From assembly GCF_018991925.1 (NCBI RefSeq), contig NW_024720711.1, positions 6,640,087-6,704,086 of the forward strand: DNA of 64,000 nucleotides, read 5' to 3'. This stretch comes from Homarus americanus. Its lineage: Eukaryota > Arthropoda > Malacostraca > Decapoda > Nephropidae. Below the pieces are notes generated by a model. That model did not search any database and was not told the DNA's origin. It saw only the letters and a list, made by a program, of their open reading frames with translations. Made by a program: the position numbers and the translations under genes. Shown piece by piece: positions 20,129-30,640 of this stretch. The stretch's first letter is position 1. Each line of letters starts with the position of its first letter.

Positions 20129-20158
<30 letters not shown>
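20129..20158 (+). repeat. (TC)n microsatellite
   Basis: About 15 TC units. Confidence 0.96.
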
Positions 20159-20163
<5 letters not shown>

Positions 20164-20572
20164 GTTTCTCACCGATGGTTCTCTTTCTTAATGCTTGAGT
20201 GTTGGTGTATTGCTGGCCGACGCCATTACTCAAAACATCGGGAGTACTGCTAGTGTGAAGCTCTACGTTAAACAGGACAAGAAATACGAACAGACGAAGT
20301 GAGATCGAATAACAAGAACAACGTCAGCTGATGATTGTTAATTGCATATGTGTGTGTGAGGAATATTTTGTACTGTAGTGTAATTCAGTTGTTTGTATTG
20401 GCGTTCATATAGCCTGGGTGCTACGTGTTGCAGTGTAGTGTACCCTCGCGTGACACCCGCTCAAGGCCAGGGTGTATGACTGGTGTATCAATGTATCAAT
20501 CACCGCTGCTCCTAGACCTTCATCAATTAAATTTCAACACTCAGCCAGCCATATGCAGCTGCACTATGTCAT

Positions 20573-20612
20573 CCATTCATCCATCCATCCAACCATCCAT
20601 CCATCCATCAAG
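20573..20612 (+). repeat. (CCAT)n microsatellite
   Basis: CATCCATTCATCCATCCATC and variants, ending immediately before the CR1 fragment D. Confidence 0.95.
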
Positions 20613-20631
20613 CTTTTATGAATACATGGAC

Positions 20632-21046
20632 GGTGGACACGACTATGATGTGGTATATGTCTAGTTTAGCAAAGCCTTTGACAGGGTCTCTCACGGAAGA
20701 CTAATACGGAAAGTAAAGGCACATGGCATCAGAGTGTACAAAAATGGAAATAATATTTAAATAAAGGTAATATAACTTAGGTATTTAAACTTGTAAATCA
20801 GAAGCGAACACGTAGCAATGGTTTGAAATTAGACAAATTTAGATTTAGGCGACAATTGGGTTAAAATAGAGTTGTGGATGAGTGAAGAAAATTGTCAAAC
20901 ACCAACATTAACTCGAACCTGTTGGGGAGGTAGAGATATAGGTTGGGTAGATATTGTTATAAGTGATATTGGCTGGGTGTAAACAGGTCTCTCTCTCTCT
21001 CTCTCTCTCTCCATCATTCTAACGTTCTTGTGTTATTATGAGGTAA
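20632..21046 (+). mobile_element. CR1-like LINE fragment D, internally deleted
   Basis: The plus strand starts with RT motif A (HDYDVVYV, a TAG, FSKAFDRVSH) and continues RLIRKVKAHGIR to about 20735. It then jumps to the C-terminal part (NQKRTRSNGLKLDKFRFRR, about 20795-20855), so motifs B and C are missing. Several stops follow. The end at 21011-21045 has the ATTCTAACGTTCTTGTG 8-bp tail of CR1, with a (CT)n array at 20990-21011 inserted in the 3' UTR. It is the most decayed CR1 piece here. Confidence 0.8.
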
Positions 21047-21180
21047 ACTGTGTAATTTCCTCCACTACTCATTAACATTTTCCTCCTCTCTTGGATACGT
21101 AGAGGAAATAAACGAATACAAAAGCCAACTCCCTGATTGACAATTTAATGTTTTTGTTTTATTAATTATGAAGAGAAGTT

Positions 21181-21514
21181 CATATATTGTAAAGAAAGGT
21201 GTATAAATGGAAGTCATGGCTAAATAAATGTGATATAACAAAGGTACTCAAACTATCCAACCAGGAGCGAAGTCGTAGCAATGGTTTTAAATTAGACAAA
21301 TTTAGATTTAGGCGAGAGATAGGTAAACATTGGTTTGGAAATAGAGTAGTGGATGAATGGAACAAGTTATCATTAACTCGAATACGCTGAACAGCTTCAA
21401 ATATAGGTTGGAAGGATATATGAGGGATAGGGGTTGGGTGTAAATGGGACTGCCCAGTATCCAAAAGGCCCGCTGCAGTTTCCTCCATTCTTACGTTCTT
21501 ATGTTCTTCAATAA
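21181..21514 (+). mobile_element. CR1-like LINE fragment E: C-terminal tail and 3' end
   Basis: The plus strand encodes NKCDITKVLKLSNQERSR and then KLDKFRFRREIGKHWFGNRV, nearly identical to fragment B at 300-400. About 25 bp that encode NIIINSNTL in B are missing after WNKL. The 3' UTR (GGGACTGCCCAGTATCCAAA) matches fragment B near 170-180, and the end is CATTCTTACGTTCTTATG with the 8-bp CR1 tail. It lies about 130 bp from fragment D in the same orientation. Confidence 0.85.
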
Positions 21515-22008
21515 ATCCGTATGTAGAGATTGACACATTTCGGCAGTGAATACGATGACTACCTCTTGAGTACAATAACTTGGCCTTTATGGTTCAGACA
21601 CTTCACTAGAAAGGGGCGAGAAGATGTACTTATGAAACACGTTAGTGGAATGAAAGACACAATTCAGACGTTGTGTGAGGAATGAAAGCCCGTCAGTAGT
21701 ACACAAGACTAACAGATGTTGTATAGGGTAGGATATGTCTCGGCTACAGACACAGGTGATGCTTCAGTGCGTGGGGGGGGGGGGGCGCAAGACTGTAGCT
21801 ACACCACCGTAGATTATTTCACTGTAGGATTTATCACTGTAACAATGTAAGTGGATCATCATAAACTGTATGACTGTATATTTTAATACACAACGGATGA
21901 GCCACACACACACACACACACACACGGTCCATCGTGGAGGTCACTCAAGCCATTGCAAGTCTGATCCATAGAGTCACATACATCAGGAAATTATCTGATA
22001 CTCGATGC
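21515..22008. other. No gene recognised; spacer
   Basis: Contains a 14-base poly-G run near 21773-21786 and a short (CA)n at 21903-21926. Confidence 0.6.
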
Positions 22009-22281
22009 TCACAAGGACGAAGTTGTGATGTCTATCTCAAGAATTTCGCCCCTTTTATCATCGGGTACAGACTCGTTTAGTGCCCTTACGCCTACCCGAA
22101 GGTAATCCGTGACACTTCGACTGTTATACCTCAGTGCTTGTGTGATTCCTGCGTCCGATTTGCCTATCAGGAGGAGTCTTGGTGTTACGGGTCTTGTGGT
22201 GGTTGGGATCAGATCTGTCTTAGGGGCTGAGGAGAGGACGAAGCCGATGGGGAGTGGTATCGGACAAGTGGGTCGCGTCAT
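22009..22281 (-). CDS. Unrecognised 90-codon open frame
   Basis: On the minus strand this frame has balanced amino-acid composition (LLLIGKSDAGITQALRYNSR, RVGVRALNESVPDDKRGE), unlike the low-complexity frames around it. A CTCTATATAAAC phrase lies only a few bases before the ATG. I recognise no domain. It may be a fragment of an unclassified transposon ORF, an exon, or chance; the GC-richer composition of 22000-22330 sets it apart from the flanks. Confidence 0.25.
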   Translation of the reverse strand: MTRPTCPIPLPIGFVLSSAPKTDLIPTTTRPVTPRLLLIGKSDAGITQALRYNSRSVTDYLRVGVRALNESVPDDKRGEILEIDITTSSL

Positions 22282-22363
22282 CTTGTTTATATAGAGGTCG
22301 AGGGCTCGTATATTTCTGCTCCGGGATGAGGGTGTATCTATGGAGGAGCAGTGCCATTAATCC

Positions 22364-22385
22364 CTGTGTGTGTGTGTGTGTGTGT
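22364..22385 (+). repeat. Short (TG)n
   Basis: Eleven TG units. Confidence 0.93.
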
Positions 22386-22521
22386 AAGAAACAATTTCTC
22401 ATGTGTGTTTTATATTCATGTATGGCAAAACAACATCTAAGAGGGCCACGAGTAATGTATATGGTAGACCCTCTCCTAATAACAGTGACATACACACATA
22501 CACACGATGATACTGACATCT

Positions 22522-22522
<1 letters not shown>

Positions 22523-22570
<48 letters not shown>

Positions 22571-22586
22571 CACACACACACACACA
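22523..22586 (+). repeat. (AC)n microsatellite
   Basis: About 32 units with one CG interruption. Confidence 0.97.
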
Positions 22587-22587
22587 G

Positions 22588-23560
22588 GATTGAGAACAAG
22601 GGGTCTTGCAGTTCTTTACCAACTAAATATTTATTAATGCCAAGAACACATTTTCCTCGAATTGATTAATGATCTTATCCTATTTATAGAAAGTAAACTC
22701 AAATGTTAAGACAGTTGTATTATTGCAAAAAACATTGTCTTATGGACCTTCTCTTGCACAGTATTGCAAAATCCTTCGTCTATGCTAATAATGACTTGAG
22801 AGTAATAGTTTAAAAGGTGATTATCTATTGCCATTTACTCAGCCATTTGATTCTCTCTTATATATAAACATAAAACTATGGTTCTTGTCTTGCAAAAAGG
22901 TAAATTAAACCAAGGCCGAGGTCAGGTGAGGGCGTTGGGACGCGGGGTTACAACATCCAGTAGCTGTGTACCTGTGTGTTCGCGTCAGCCTGCCCACTGT
23001 GTCCGAAATGTTTCACGCGTCTCAGACTTGTTTCACACATTTCGCCCGAACCTCCCATGGACTATGTTGAGGGCAGGCGAACAAGTGTTGTAAAACGCCG
23101 ATGGTACTGAAACTTGTAATTGTAATAACACTTACAATAGTCATCTCTGAAATCGCTTCTACTCTTGCTCACAGCACGAGTCTCAAGGCGTCCCTTCTCC
23201 CCGTAATGGATACATATATAATGATAACATCGCCCGTAGAAGTAGATTAATATGGCATATAATCAACACTATTCTCGAGCATATTTTAGAAAAGTATACT
23301 CTTTCACCCCCTTGAACCTTCACCAGTGCCTCCACCACCCCCCTTCCACCTTGTACCACCTCCGTATCCCCCCTTCAAGTAATAAACAACTCCCCTTCTT
23401 CCTTTGCAGTACGGAATAACTGCCGAGGCTCAGGGCTGAACCTTGCAAAGCGGAAGAGACGAAGGAAGCAAGGGAGCGAGGCCGCCATAACACGATTATG
23501 GCGGTAAATTAAGCGAGCTGGGACAAGACTCCCCGATGTGACCACGAGTAAATATGACCG
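22588..23560. other. No gene recognised; spacer
   Basis: AT-rich to about 22880, then mixed composition. Short frames at 22878-23093 and 23375-23563 carry no recognisable motif. Confidence 0.5.
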
Positions 23561-23599
23561 CATGTTTATAGGCGATCATGGTGCGATTGGTGGACCTGC

Positions 23600-24075
23600 T
23601 CCCTCCCTCTCTCTCCCTCCCTCTTGCGCCCACACTGGTTTGTTTACTTCCCTCCCTGCCCCTCCCCTGTACTCCCTCATCTCCCTCCATCCCTCTCTAC
23701 CTCAACTAACAAGCAAGACTCGCACCTCAGATAAACCTCATTGGTTACGAGTCTGCCACCCTTCCCCTCTCCTTCCTCCCTCTCTCACTCAGTCACTTCC
23801 CCCCTCACTCTCTCTCCCTCTCTCTATCTCAAACCCACTCTACCTCACTTCTTCCCTCATACCTTCCCTCCCCCATTCCCCCCTCCCCATCCCCTCTCTC
23901 TCCCCCCCTCCCTCTCCTACTCTCTCTCTCTCTCACTTCCTATTTCCTTCTCATCCACCTGTCTCCCACTGACTTCTTTATCATCCTCCTTCCTCCTTCA
24001 TTCCATCCTACCCCACACTCTCTCCCTCAGTCCCTCTCTCCTTCTCTGCCTATCTCCCTCCCTTCTTCCTCTCTC
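23600..24075 (+). repeat. Pyrimidine-rich CCCTCTCTC tract
   Basis: Nearly 480 bp of C/T-dominated sequence. The two long Ser/Pro/Leu frames (23538-24187) are composition artefacts. Confidence 0.9.
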
Positions 24076-24113
24076 AATAACATCTGCAGGAGACCTCAGG
24101 CTAAGGCGAACCT

Positions 24114-24398
24114 GGTGGAGGGAACAGGTGAAGGTGAGGCAGCTGGAGGGAACAAGTGAAGGTGAGGCAGCTGGAGGGAACAAGTGAAGGTGAGGCAGCT
24201 GGAGGGAACAAGTGAAGGTGAGGCAGCTGGAGGGAACAAGTGAAGGTGAGGCAGCTGGAGGGAACAGGTGAAGGTGAGGCAGCTGGAGGAAACAGGTGAA
24301 GGTGAGGCAGCTGGAGGGAACAAGTGAAGGTGAGGTAGATAGAGGGAACACAGGTGAAGGTGAAGCAGCTGGAGGGAACAAGCTCAGGTGAGGCAGCC
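24114..24398 (+). repeat. 28-bp minisatellite, about 10 copies
   Basis: The unit is GGTGAGGCAGCTGGAGGGAA then caagtgaa or caggtgaa. It includes a CAGCTG E-box palindrome in almost every copy. A Pro/Ser/Leu frame on the other strand repeats every 28 residues because 28 is not a multiple of three. Confidence 0.97.
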
Positions 24399-24442
24399 CA
24401 GGTGTGACCTCAATTAAGACTTTACCTGTAAGTGTATTCTGG

Positions 24443-24598
24443 TTAGGTTAGATTAGATCAAGTTAGGACAGGTTAGGCCAGGCCAGGTCAGGTCAGGTTA
24501 GGTTAGGTTAGGTGAGATCAGGATACCTCAGATCATGTCAGGTCAGGTTAGGTTAGGTTAGGTCAAGTTAGGACAGGTTAGGTCAGGTCAGGTTAGGT
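24443..24598 (+). repeat. TTAGG-like interstitial repeat
   Basis: Multiple GGTTAGGTTAGGTTAGG blocks interleaved with GGTCAGGTCA variants. TTAGG is the ancestral arthropod telomere repeat; the many variants show this is an old internal array rather than a chromosome end. Confidence 0.85.
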
Positions 24599-24746
24599 TT
24601 TTGTTATCATGCGAATTCCAATTACCTCGAATATGTGGACCGAAGTACCTGCCTCCCTCACACTGACAGGACCAAGTGTGTTAGTGTCCATGCCCCTGAG
24701 TGTGTTTGTTCCTCACCATGCAACCTCTAACAGCTTCAACAATAGA

Positions 24747-24997
24747 GTGTGGTCAAGCTAGAGGTGGGTGTGGCTAAGATAGAGGTGGATGTGGCCAAAC
24801 AGAGGTGGGTGTGGCTAAGATAGAGGTGGATGTGGCCAAACAGAGGTGGGTGTGGCTAAGATAGAGGTGGATGTGGTCAAACAGAGGTGGGTGTGGCTAA
24901 GATAGAGGTGGATGTGGCCAAACAGAGGTGGGTGTGGCTAAGATAGAGGTGGATGTGGTCAATATAGAGGTGGGTGTGGCCAAGGCAGAGGTGGGTA
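24747..24997 (+). repeat. 41-bp minisatellite, about 6 copies (two half-units)
   Basis: The unit is GTGGCTAAGATAGAGGTGGA t followed by GTGGCCAAACAGAGGTGGGT. The two halves are related, so the array is a dimer of an older 20-bp repeat. A 62-codon Val/Glu frame starting at 24928 is a translation of its end. Confidence 0.94.
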
Positions 24998-25119
24998 GTA
25001 TCATAAACGTCACAAATCTTTCAATAAATTCGAGAAAAGAAAAACAGATCCTCATAATTTTTGGAAAACATCGAAATATTATTGTTTATATTTTAACTAA
25101 CATAATATCTCTCTGATAA

Positions 25120-25500
25120 TGTCTCTTTCTCTTCCTATTTATCTTTCTTTCTTCTCTTCTATTTTCATCCACTCGACTGTTTCTCTATCTTTCTCACCCT
25201 TTCTCTCAATCTCTCAAACATTTTTATTTAACAGTCAACAATCTCGATCTCCTTCTCCTCCTCCTTCTTCTCCTCCTCCTCCTCTCCCCACTTCCTCCTT
25301 CTTCACCTATTCTTATTCCTCCTTCTTCTTCTTCGTCTTTTCCTCATTTTTCCTACTCTCCTCCCCCTTCTTCCTACTCCCACTTCACCCCTTCCTCTGT
25401 CTCTCTTCTTCATATCTTCTTTCTCTTCCTCCTCTTCCTTGGCCTCCTCCTCTTCACCTCCCCCTCCACCCCCTTCCCTCAAAAAGAAAAGAAAAGAAAA
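25120..25500 (+). repeat. Pyrimidine-rich tract
   Basis: CTCCTCCTTCTTC-type sequence ending in AAAAGAAAAGAAAAG. Open frames on both strands here are artefacts of composition. Confidence 0.88.
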
Positions 25501-25565
25501 ACAATAGAAAAAAATAGGAACCCAGGATGACTTTTGTAAAATGTGAAACTCAGTAACGATCAAAT

Positions 25566-25665
25566 AATGCCGAACAAGGTGATACAAGAACTGCCCCGTC
25601 CACCCGCCACGTCCACTCGCCCCGTCCACCATCCCGTCCACCACCTCCGTCCACCCGCTCTGGAA
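25566..25665 (+). repeat. CCCGTCCACC short repeat
   Basis: About seven degenerate copies of CCCGTCCACC in 80 bp (25597-25665). Confidence 0.75.
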
Positions 25666-25744
25666 GTATCGCATTTCGTCAAAGAATCGATAAATTAGTG
25701 TGGTCTCTGTAGGGGGCCTCAAGCCTCTGGTCAATTAGGCGTTC

Positions 25745-25905
25745 CTGACTCCTTGGCATGGTGGGTGATGGTGGATGGTGGTGGTGGGTGATGAGGTGTG
25801 GTGGGTGATGGGTGATAATAACAAAACTTAAGAAAACTACAAGAATATAACAATAATTAACAACAATAACAACAACAAATAAATAAGAACAACAACAACA
25901 ACAAG
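25745..25905 (+). repeat. GGTGGGTGAT and (AAC)n short repeats
   Basis: GGTGGTGGGTGATG repeats at 25760-25815 followed by AACAACAACAAC blocks at 25858-25903. Confidence 0.8.
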
Positions 25906-25971
25906 GACCCTGGTATTGAATTGCTGTGTCCCCCCACGAAGAAAGATAGGGCCTTGAAGCCACCACGAGGG

Positions 25972-26252
25972 GATTAATTTTATCTTTTTAATTTTGCCAC
26001 TTACAGCTGCTAGTTTATTGTGCACCCCATACTCATCCTGTGGGCGGTAACGCAAAAGGATTACAGAGTTAAGTTCACAAGGGGTCAGTATAACTATCCC
26101 CCGTGGTCAGGATATTATATCATTGAATGTTACAGAGTATTTTAAATAAATTCTTTGTTTAGTTCTGCTCATAGAAGGTAACTTATTCGCAACTACGTGA
26201 GAACTACGGGAGTATGAGACAATATTTCTGGCCTCACACTTTGTTATTCACA
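25972..26252 (-). mobile_element. LINE family 3 copy 2: 3' UTR only, inverted
   Basis: Read on the minus strand this matches 7885-8143 closely: AATAACAAAGTGTGAGGCCA, then CAGGATGAGTATGGGGTGCA, CACAATAAAC and a final GTAAGTGGCAAAATTAAAAA tail. It stops at about 26252 with no coding sequence, so truncation happened inside the 3' UTR. It proves that the insertion at 7337 belongs to a dispersed family. Confidence 0.85.
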
Positions 26253-26425
26253 AAAGAACAAAACGAAGAACGATGAACTAATAGCGAATTAATATTCAAG
26301 GAACCATAATAGAGAAGAGAACAACGAATCCAAGAGTTGAGAATTGTGAGAATGAACAAGAAGACAGAAATTTTAGGGTAGAAGCCGAATGATCTTAGAC
26401 CGTCGGAGATAATATAGAGGCAGTG

Positions 26426-27340
26426 TTTATCATACCTTATACGGTGTTAAAATGTTTATATCATACCTTATACGGTGTTAAAATGTTTATATCATACCTT
26501 ATACGGTGTTAAAATGTTTATATCATACCTTATACAGTGTTAAAATGTTTATATCATACCTTATACGGTGTTAAAATGTTTATATCATACCTTATACGGT
26601 GTTAAAATGTTTATATCATACCTTATACGGTGTTAAAATGTTTATATCATACCTTATACGGTGTTAAAATGTTTATATCATACCTTATACAGTGTTAAAA
26701 TGTTTATATCATACCTTATACGTGTTAAAATGTTTATATCATACCTTATACGGTGTTAAAACGTTTATATCATACCTTATACGGTGTTAAAATGTTTATA
26801 TCATACCTTATACGGTGTTAAAATGTTTATATCATACCTTATACGGTGTTAAAATGTTTATATCATACCTTATACAGTGTTAAAATGTTTATATCATACC
26901 TTATACGGTGTTAAAATGTTTATATCATACCTTATACGGTGTTAAAATGTTTATATCATACCTTATACGGTGTTAAAATGTTTATATCATACCTTATACG
27001 GTGTTAAAATGTTTATATCATACCTTATACGGTGTTAAAATGCTTATATCATACCTTATACGGTGTTAAAATGTATATATCATACCTTATACGGTGTTAA
27101 AATGTTTATATCATACCTTATACGGTGTTAAAATGTTTAGATCATACCTTATACGGTGTTAAAATGTTTATATCATACCTTATACGGTGTTAAAATGTTT
27201 ATATCATACCTTATACGGTGTTAAAATGTTTATATCATACCTTATACGGTGTTAAAATGTTTATATCATACCTTATACGGTGTTAAAATGTTTATATCAT
27301 ACCTTATACGGTGTTAAAATGTTTATATCATACCTTATAC
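26426..27340 (+). repeat. 31-bp satellite-like array, about 29.5 copies
   Basis: The unit is TTTATATCATACCTTATACG gtgttaaaatg. Copies are almost identical: rare variants are ACAGTG for ACGGTG (near 26534, 26690 and 26874), a one-base deletion near 26719, and single changes near 26761, 27042, 27073 and 27139. Each unit holds ACCTTATACGGT, an imperfect palindrome. The first unit is 2 bp short. High identity implies recent expansion. There are no unique spacers, so it is not a CRISPR array. Confidence 0.98.
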
Positions 27341-27401
27341 AATGTTCGTATATAGAATCAATGAATCTTCTTACTGAGTGTAATAAATGAGGAAGGAAAG
27401 G

Positions 27402-27537
27402 CGGAACACTTTAAAGAGAGTTATAACTTACGGAACACTTTAGAGAGTTATGACCAACGGAACACTTTAAAGAGTTATAACTTACGGAACACTTTAGAGA
27501 ATTATAACCAACGGAACACTTAAAAGAGAGTTATAAC
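27402..27537 (+). repeat. 27-31 bp tandem repeat, 5 copies
   Basis: CGGAACACTTTAAAGAGAGT then tataactta or tataaccaa, repeated five times with small deletions, close to the right end of the 31-bp array. Confidence 0.9.
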
Positions 27538-27689
27538 AGAGATAAATCAATAAAGTCTTCAGTTCACCTTTCAATCACACCTGGGGAGATGTTTACCTAT
27601 TACCTGAGTGATCTATATTTACAAATTCCTCAATGTCAATAATCTTCGTCATTTTTTTTTACGTCTTTCGTCCATTGTGTTGAGGTATT

Positions 27690-28105
27690 TTTTTCACTCC
27701 TGGTATTTTGAGTTTTTCTTTCTTCTCTCCCTCCCACTTATCCCTTTACTTTTTTTATTTTCTAATTTTCCTTTTGTTCTTCCTTTCATTTTCGTTCTCT
27801 TCTTCCTTGCATTTTCCTTCCCTTCTTGCTCTCACTGTCCTTCTCTTCTTGCTCTCACTTTCCTTTCCTTCTTCCTCTCACTTTCCTTCCCCTCCCTTCT
27901 TCCTTCCCCACCTCCCTTCCTCGTCCTCTTTCCTCCCTTTTTCCTTCTACTCTCCTTTCTTCTTCCCCTTCCTTCCTTCCTTCCTCGTCCTCCTTTTCCC
28001 CCTTTCTCGTCCTCCTTTTCCCCCTTTCTCGTCCCTCTCCCCTTCCTTCACCCTGTGCTCTCCCTTCTTTCCTCCCTTCCTTCTCCTTGAGTCCTTCCTT
28101 CTTGA
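27690..28105 (+). repeat. Pyrimidine-rich tract
   Basis: CTTCCTTCCTCGTCC-type sequence of over 400 bp. Frames of up to 234 codons here are Ser/Leu/Phe-rich translations. Confidence 0.9.
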
Positions 28106-28109
28106 TGTG

Positions 28110-28310
28110 GCAGGAGGGGGGTTGTCCTTCACTTCACCCCCTCCCTGCGCCCCCTTCGCTGAATCCGACGGGGGTGGAGGGCATAGGAGGGGAGGGGGAG
28201 GGGAGGGTTTCTCTTGCCCCCCCCAGCGTGCCAGGAGGAGAAAGGGGGTAAGGGGGGACAAGGTGGGGGTAAGGAGGGGGGAGGGGGTGAGGTCGTTGGT
28301 TATTCTGCTG
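28110..28310 (+). repeat. G-rich stretch
   Basis: GGGGGTAAGGAGGGGGGAGG-like sequence, switching strand bias from the pyrimidine tract just before. Confidence 0.8.
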
Positions 28311-28383
28311 TCAGCCATCCATCACTGGGTGTGGGAGGAGGTCAACACCGAGTGGACTTCCCTTACACCCAGATATTTTGCTG

Positions 28384-28610
28384 CCCCACACCCTTACCCT
28401 CACTCACTTTGACACCCTCCGACACCCTTACTCTCTCTTACAAACACCCTCCTTCCCCTTACAACCTCATCTTCACTCATACCCCTACCCTCACATACCC
28501 TCACCCCTTTACACCCCTACTCTCATCTCACTTACACTCCCTTACACCTTCACCGTCACTTACACCCTATTCACACAGTCACCCTTACTCACACCCATAT
28601 CCTCTTCCAT
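28384..28610 (+). repeat. Degenerate CACCCTTAC / TCACAC repeat
   Basis: Imperfect CACCCTTACTCAC phrases over about 220 bp. Confidence 0.75.
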
Positions 28611-28619
28611 AACCCATGT

Positions 28620-29815
28620 ACGTCAACTCATGGGTTTATTACACACCTCACACTCCCATGTTCCTGCCACCATTACTACAGGGCATACGACCAACATCAT
28701 GCATCTTAAGCAAAGTCTATGGTCGGGTGATCAGGCCTAAATTACACTCCAATTCTATTGAAGTTGTTACTCTATGTAGAACTAACCATGGGGGTGAAAA
28801 TATTAACAGCATTATCATAGTATAAAAAAAATCAACTGTATTGTCAATTACATTTTGGTGTGGGCAGAAAGGTGTTTGGTGAGGTGGAAAGTATAGACAG
28901 TGTCAGTACCCTGGCTGGAGTGAATGTCTGATGTACACCACAACGCAGCACGTCTGTAACTCAGCGAGGCGCCCCACAGCAGTTTTAGGAGTGGCCTCTT
29001 GGGTGAACACACGCCCCGGCGGACAAGACCCAGATTTAAGTTGTTTCTGCTGGTGTTAGTCACGGGAACAACAGCTGATGGCACAGGTATTGACATCTTA
29101 GGTAGCTAATAGTAATTCGTTTCAGCTATGGAGATAAATTGACTTCAAGTAATTATTCATCAGGAAGGAACCATCTCCTGGGTAGTGTGAGGGCCTTGGA
29201 CATTAATGACAATGGACAATAACACTGAGATGGACGTTTTAACCTTGAAGAAAGAGGAACTGTACTGTAACAACAGAAGTTCCCCAGACTACTGTACCTG
29301 TATTTCCCAGACGTTAAGGTCACCCAATGAAAATATTTTGCCAAAACTGATGTAGAAAACGACCCGACATAAACCTTGAGATCGATCTCCTAACATCCAT
29401 CAAGGCTGGACTACCTATCATCAATCAGTAATTCTTTACCTGTGACTCGACCTGTGTATACCTGTCCTGATCTTTGTTTGACGAGACGAAACACAACCAT
29501 GAGAAACCTTAATGGCTACCAGACTCCCTGATACCCTGATATAGTGTCTGTCTGTTTTGAGATATATCACACGAATGGTCTGTAAGAATTAGTGATGATG
29601 AGTGACCGCAAGTAGTGTTTACCTGCAGTTATAAACCAATAACATATATGACCCACAAGTAAATGCCAGATGTAGTCAAGTGCCTAGGGAGTTTTGGCCA
29701 CAAGTGAACGTTTACTGAAGATTCTAAAGTCATATCCAACTTGTGAGTGAGACAGTACGTGTTGCTTCACTCATCTCAGTTTCTGTCTGTCTTTTGTCTG
29801 TCTCTTTCTGTCCTA
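28620..29815. other. No gene recognised; spacer
   Basis: Unique-looking sequence. The minus frame at 28848-29096 has ordinary composition but no motif I can name. No repeat, TIR or tRNA-like box is seen. Confidence 0.5.
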
Positions 29816-29830
29816 TCTCTCCCTCGCGCC

Positions 29831-29997
29831 CTGTGTGTGTGTGTGTGTGTGTGTGAGGACGCCGCCGCCGACCACTCTGTTTGGTCACATTGTGTTGGTA
29901 GACGACTGCTCCTGAATGGGTGTTGCCAATGCCTCATTATTCCCCCACAACCCTCACTATTCCCCCACAACCCTCATTATTCCACCACAAACTTAAT
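29831..29997 (+). repeat. (GT)n and a 19-bp CCCTCATTATTCCCCCACAA repeat
   Basis: A 12-unit GT run at 29831-29855, and three copies of CCTCATTATTCCCCCACAAC-like units at 29931-29990. Confidence 0.85.
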
Positions 29998-30101
29998 ATT
30001 TTTTTATTTTAATGGGATCAAATTATATCTTTTCTATTAATGATTTTTAAAGAGTTTTATTGTGAAACATATAATTTATTGTTGATATTTTACTTGTCTA
30101 T

Positions 30102-30102
30102 G

Positions 30103-30135
<33 letters not shown>
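30102..30135 (+). repeat. (TG)n microsatellite
   Basis: About 17 TG units. Confidence 0.96.
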
Positions 30136-30137
<2 letters not shown>

Positions 30138-30235
30138 CACGGATGTCGTAGTGTAAGCTGCTCAAACCCAAGACTAAAGCTAACATCAGCGCAAGCCAGT
30201 TAAGGACAGCTAACAAGGCTAACCCCAGCTACGTT

Positions 30236-30266
30236 CCTACTAACCACATCAAATGTGGTTAGTAGG
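30236..30266. repeat. Perfect 14-bp hairpin
   Basis: CCTACTAACCACAT (30236-30249) pairs with ATGTGGTTAGTAGG (30253-30266) around a 3-base loop CAA. Confidence 0.95.
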
Positions 30267-30306
30267 GGCCGAGCTCGGGTTAGAATCTAACCCGAGTTCA
30301 GCCCCT
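30264..30306. repeat. 43-base near-perfect palindrome
   Basis: The arm starting AGGGGCCGAGCTCGGGTTAG is complementary to the arm ending CTAACCCGAGTTCAGCCCCT, with two mispaired positions per arm and a tiny loop at AAT. It overlaps the previous hairpin by 3 bases, so the pair could form two back-to-back stems. Confidence 0.93.
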
Positions 30307-30499
30307 GATCACCACAGACGTAATTTAAATCCATAAGGGTCTCGTTGACTAAGCCTAAACTAAATTCCAGCTCACTAACCCTGCGTTAAGACTCGTCCTC
30401 AGTTAAGATCCAGCTAACTATAGTCGCGTTGACTCAAGCCGAGACCTAGAGCTACCCCCCCTCCCCAAGCTAACGTCAGCTAAATCTCAGCGGGCCTCC

Positions 30500-30640
30500 A
30501 TACCTGGGCAGCGCGCGGCGTGGGAGAGGAAATAATTGATTAACACGTGAATGGAGAGAACCAACACAGGTCCGGCCAGTGTTGACTCTGTCTCCGCCTC
30601 GCCGAAGGGTTGGCCGGCCGCAGGGGGTGGAAAAAGGTAA
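30500..30640. other. CpG-rich patch, possible regulatory DNA
   Basis: A local rise in GC and CpG (GCAGCGCGCGGCG, TCCGCCTCGCCGAAG, TTGGCCGGCCGC) around an AT core AATAATTGATTAACACGTG, which combines a homeodomain-like ATTGATTA and an E-box CACGTG. No exon can be assigned. Confidence 0.3.

Larger units (their letters stand above)
30160..30490 (+). repeat. Degenerate AGCTAAC-rich stretch
   Basis: CTAAC, GTTAG and AGCTAA pieces recur every 10-20 bp, on both strands. The two hairpins at 30236-30306 sit inside it. Confidence 0.6.

Noticed and set aside
23538..24187. Two overlapping ORFs of about 145 codons
   Set aside because: Translations of a CCCTCTCTC tract running into a 28-bp minisatellite.
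24443..24598. Chromosome end (telomere)
   Set aside because: The TTAGG copies are few, degenerate and flanked by ordinary sequence on both sides.
26426..27340. Possible CRISPR-like direct repeat array
   Set aside because: The 31-bp units are contiguous with no unique spacers, and the context is eukaryotic.
27708..28412. 234-codon ORF and its overlapping frames
   Set aside because: A Ser/Leu/Phe/Pro translation of a pyrimidine tract in several phases at once; no motif.
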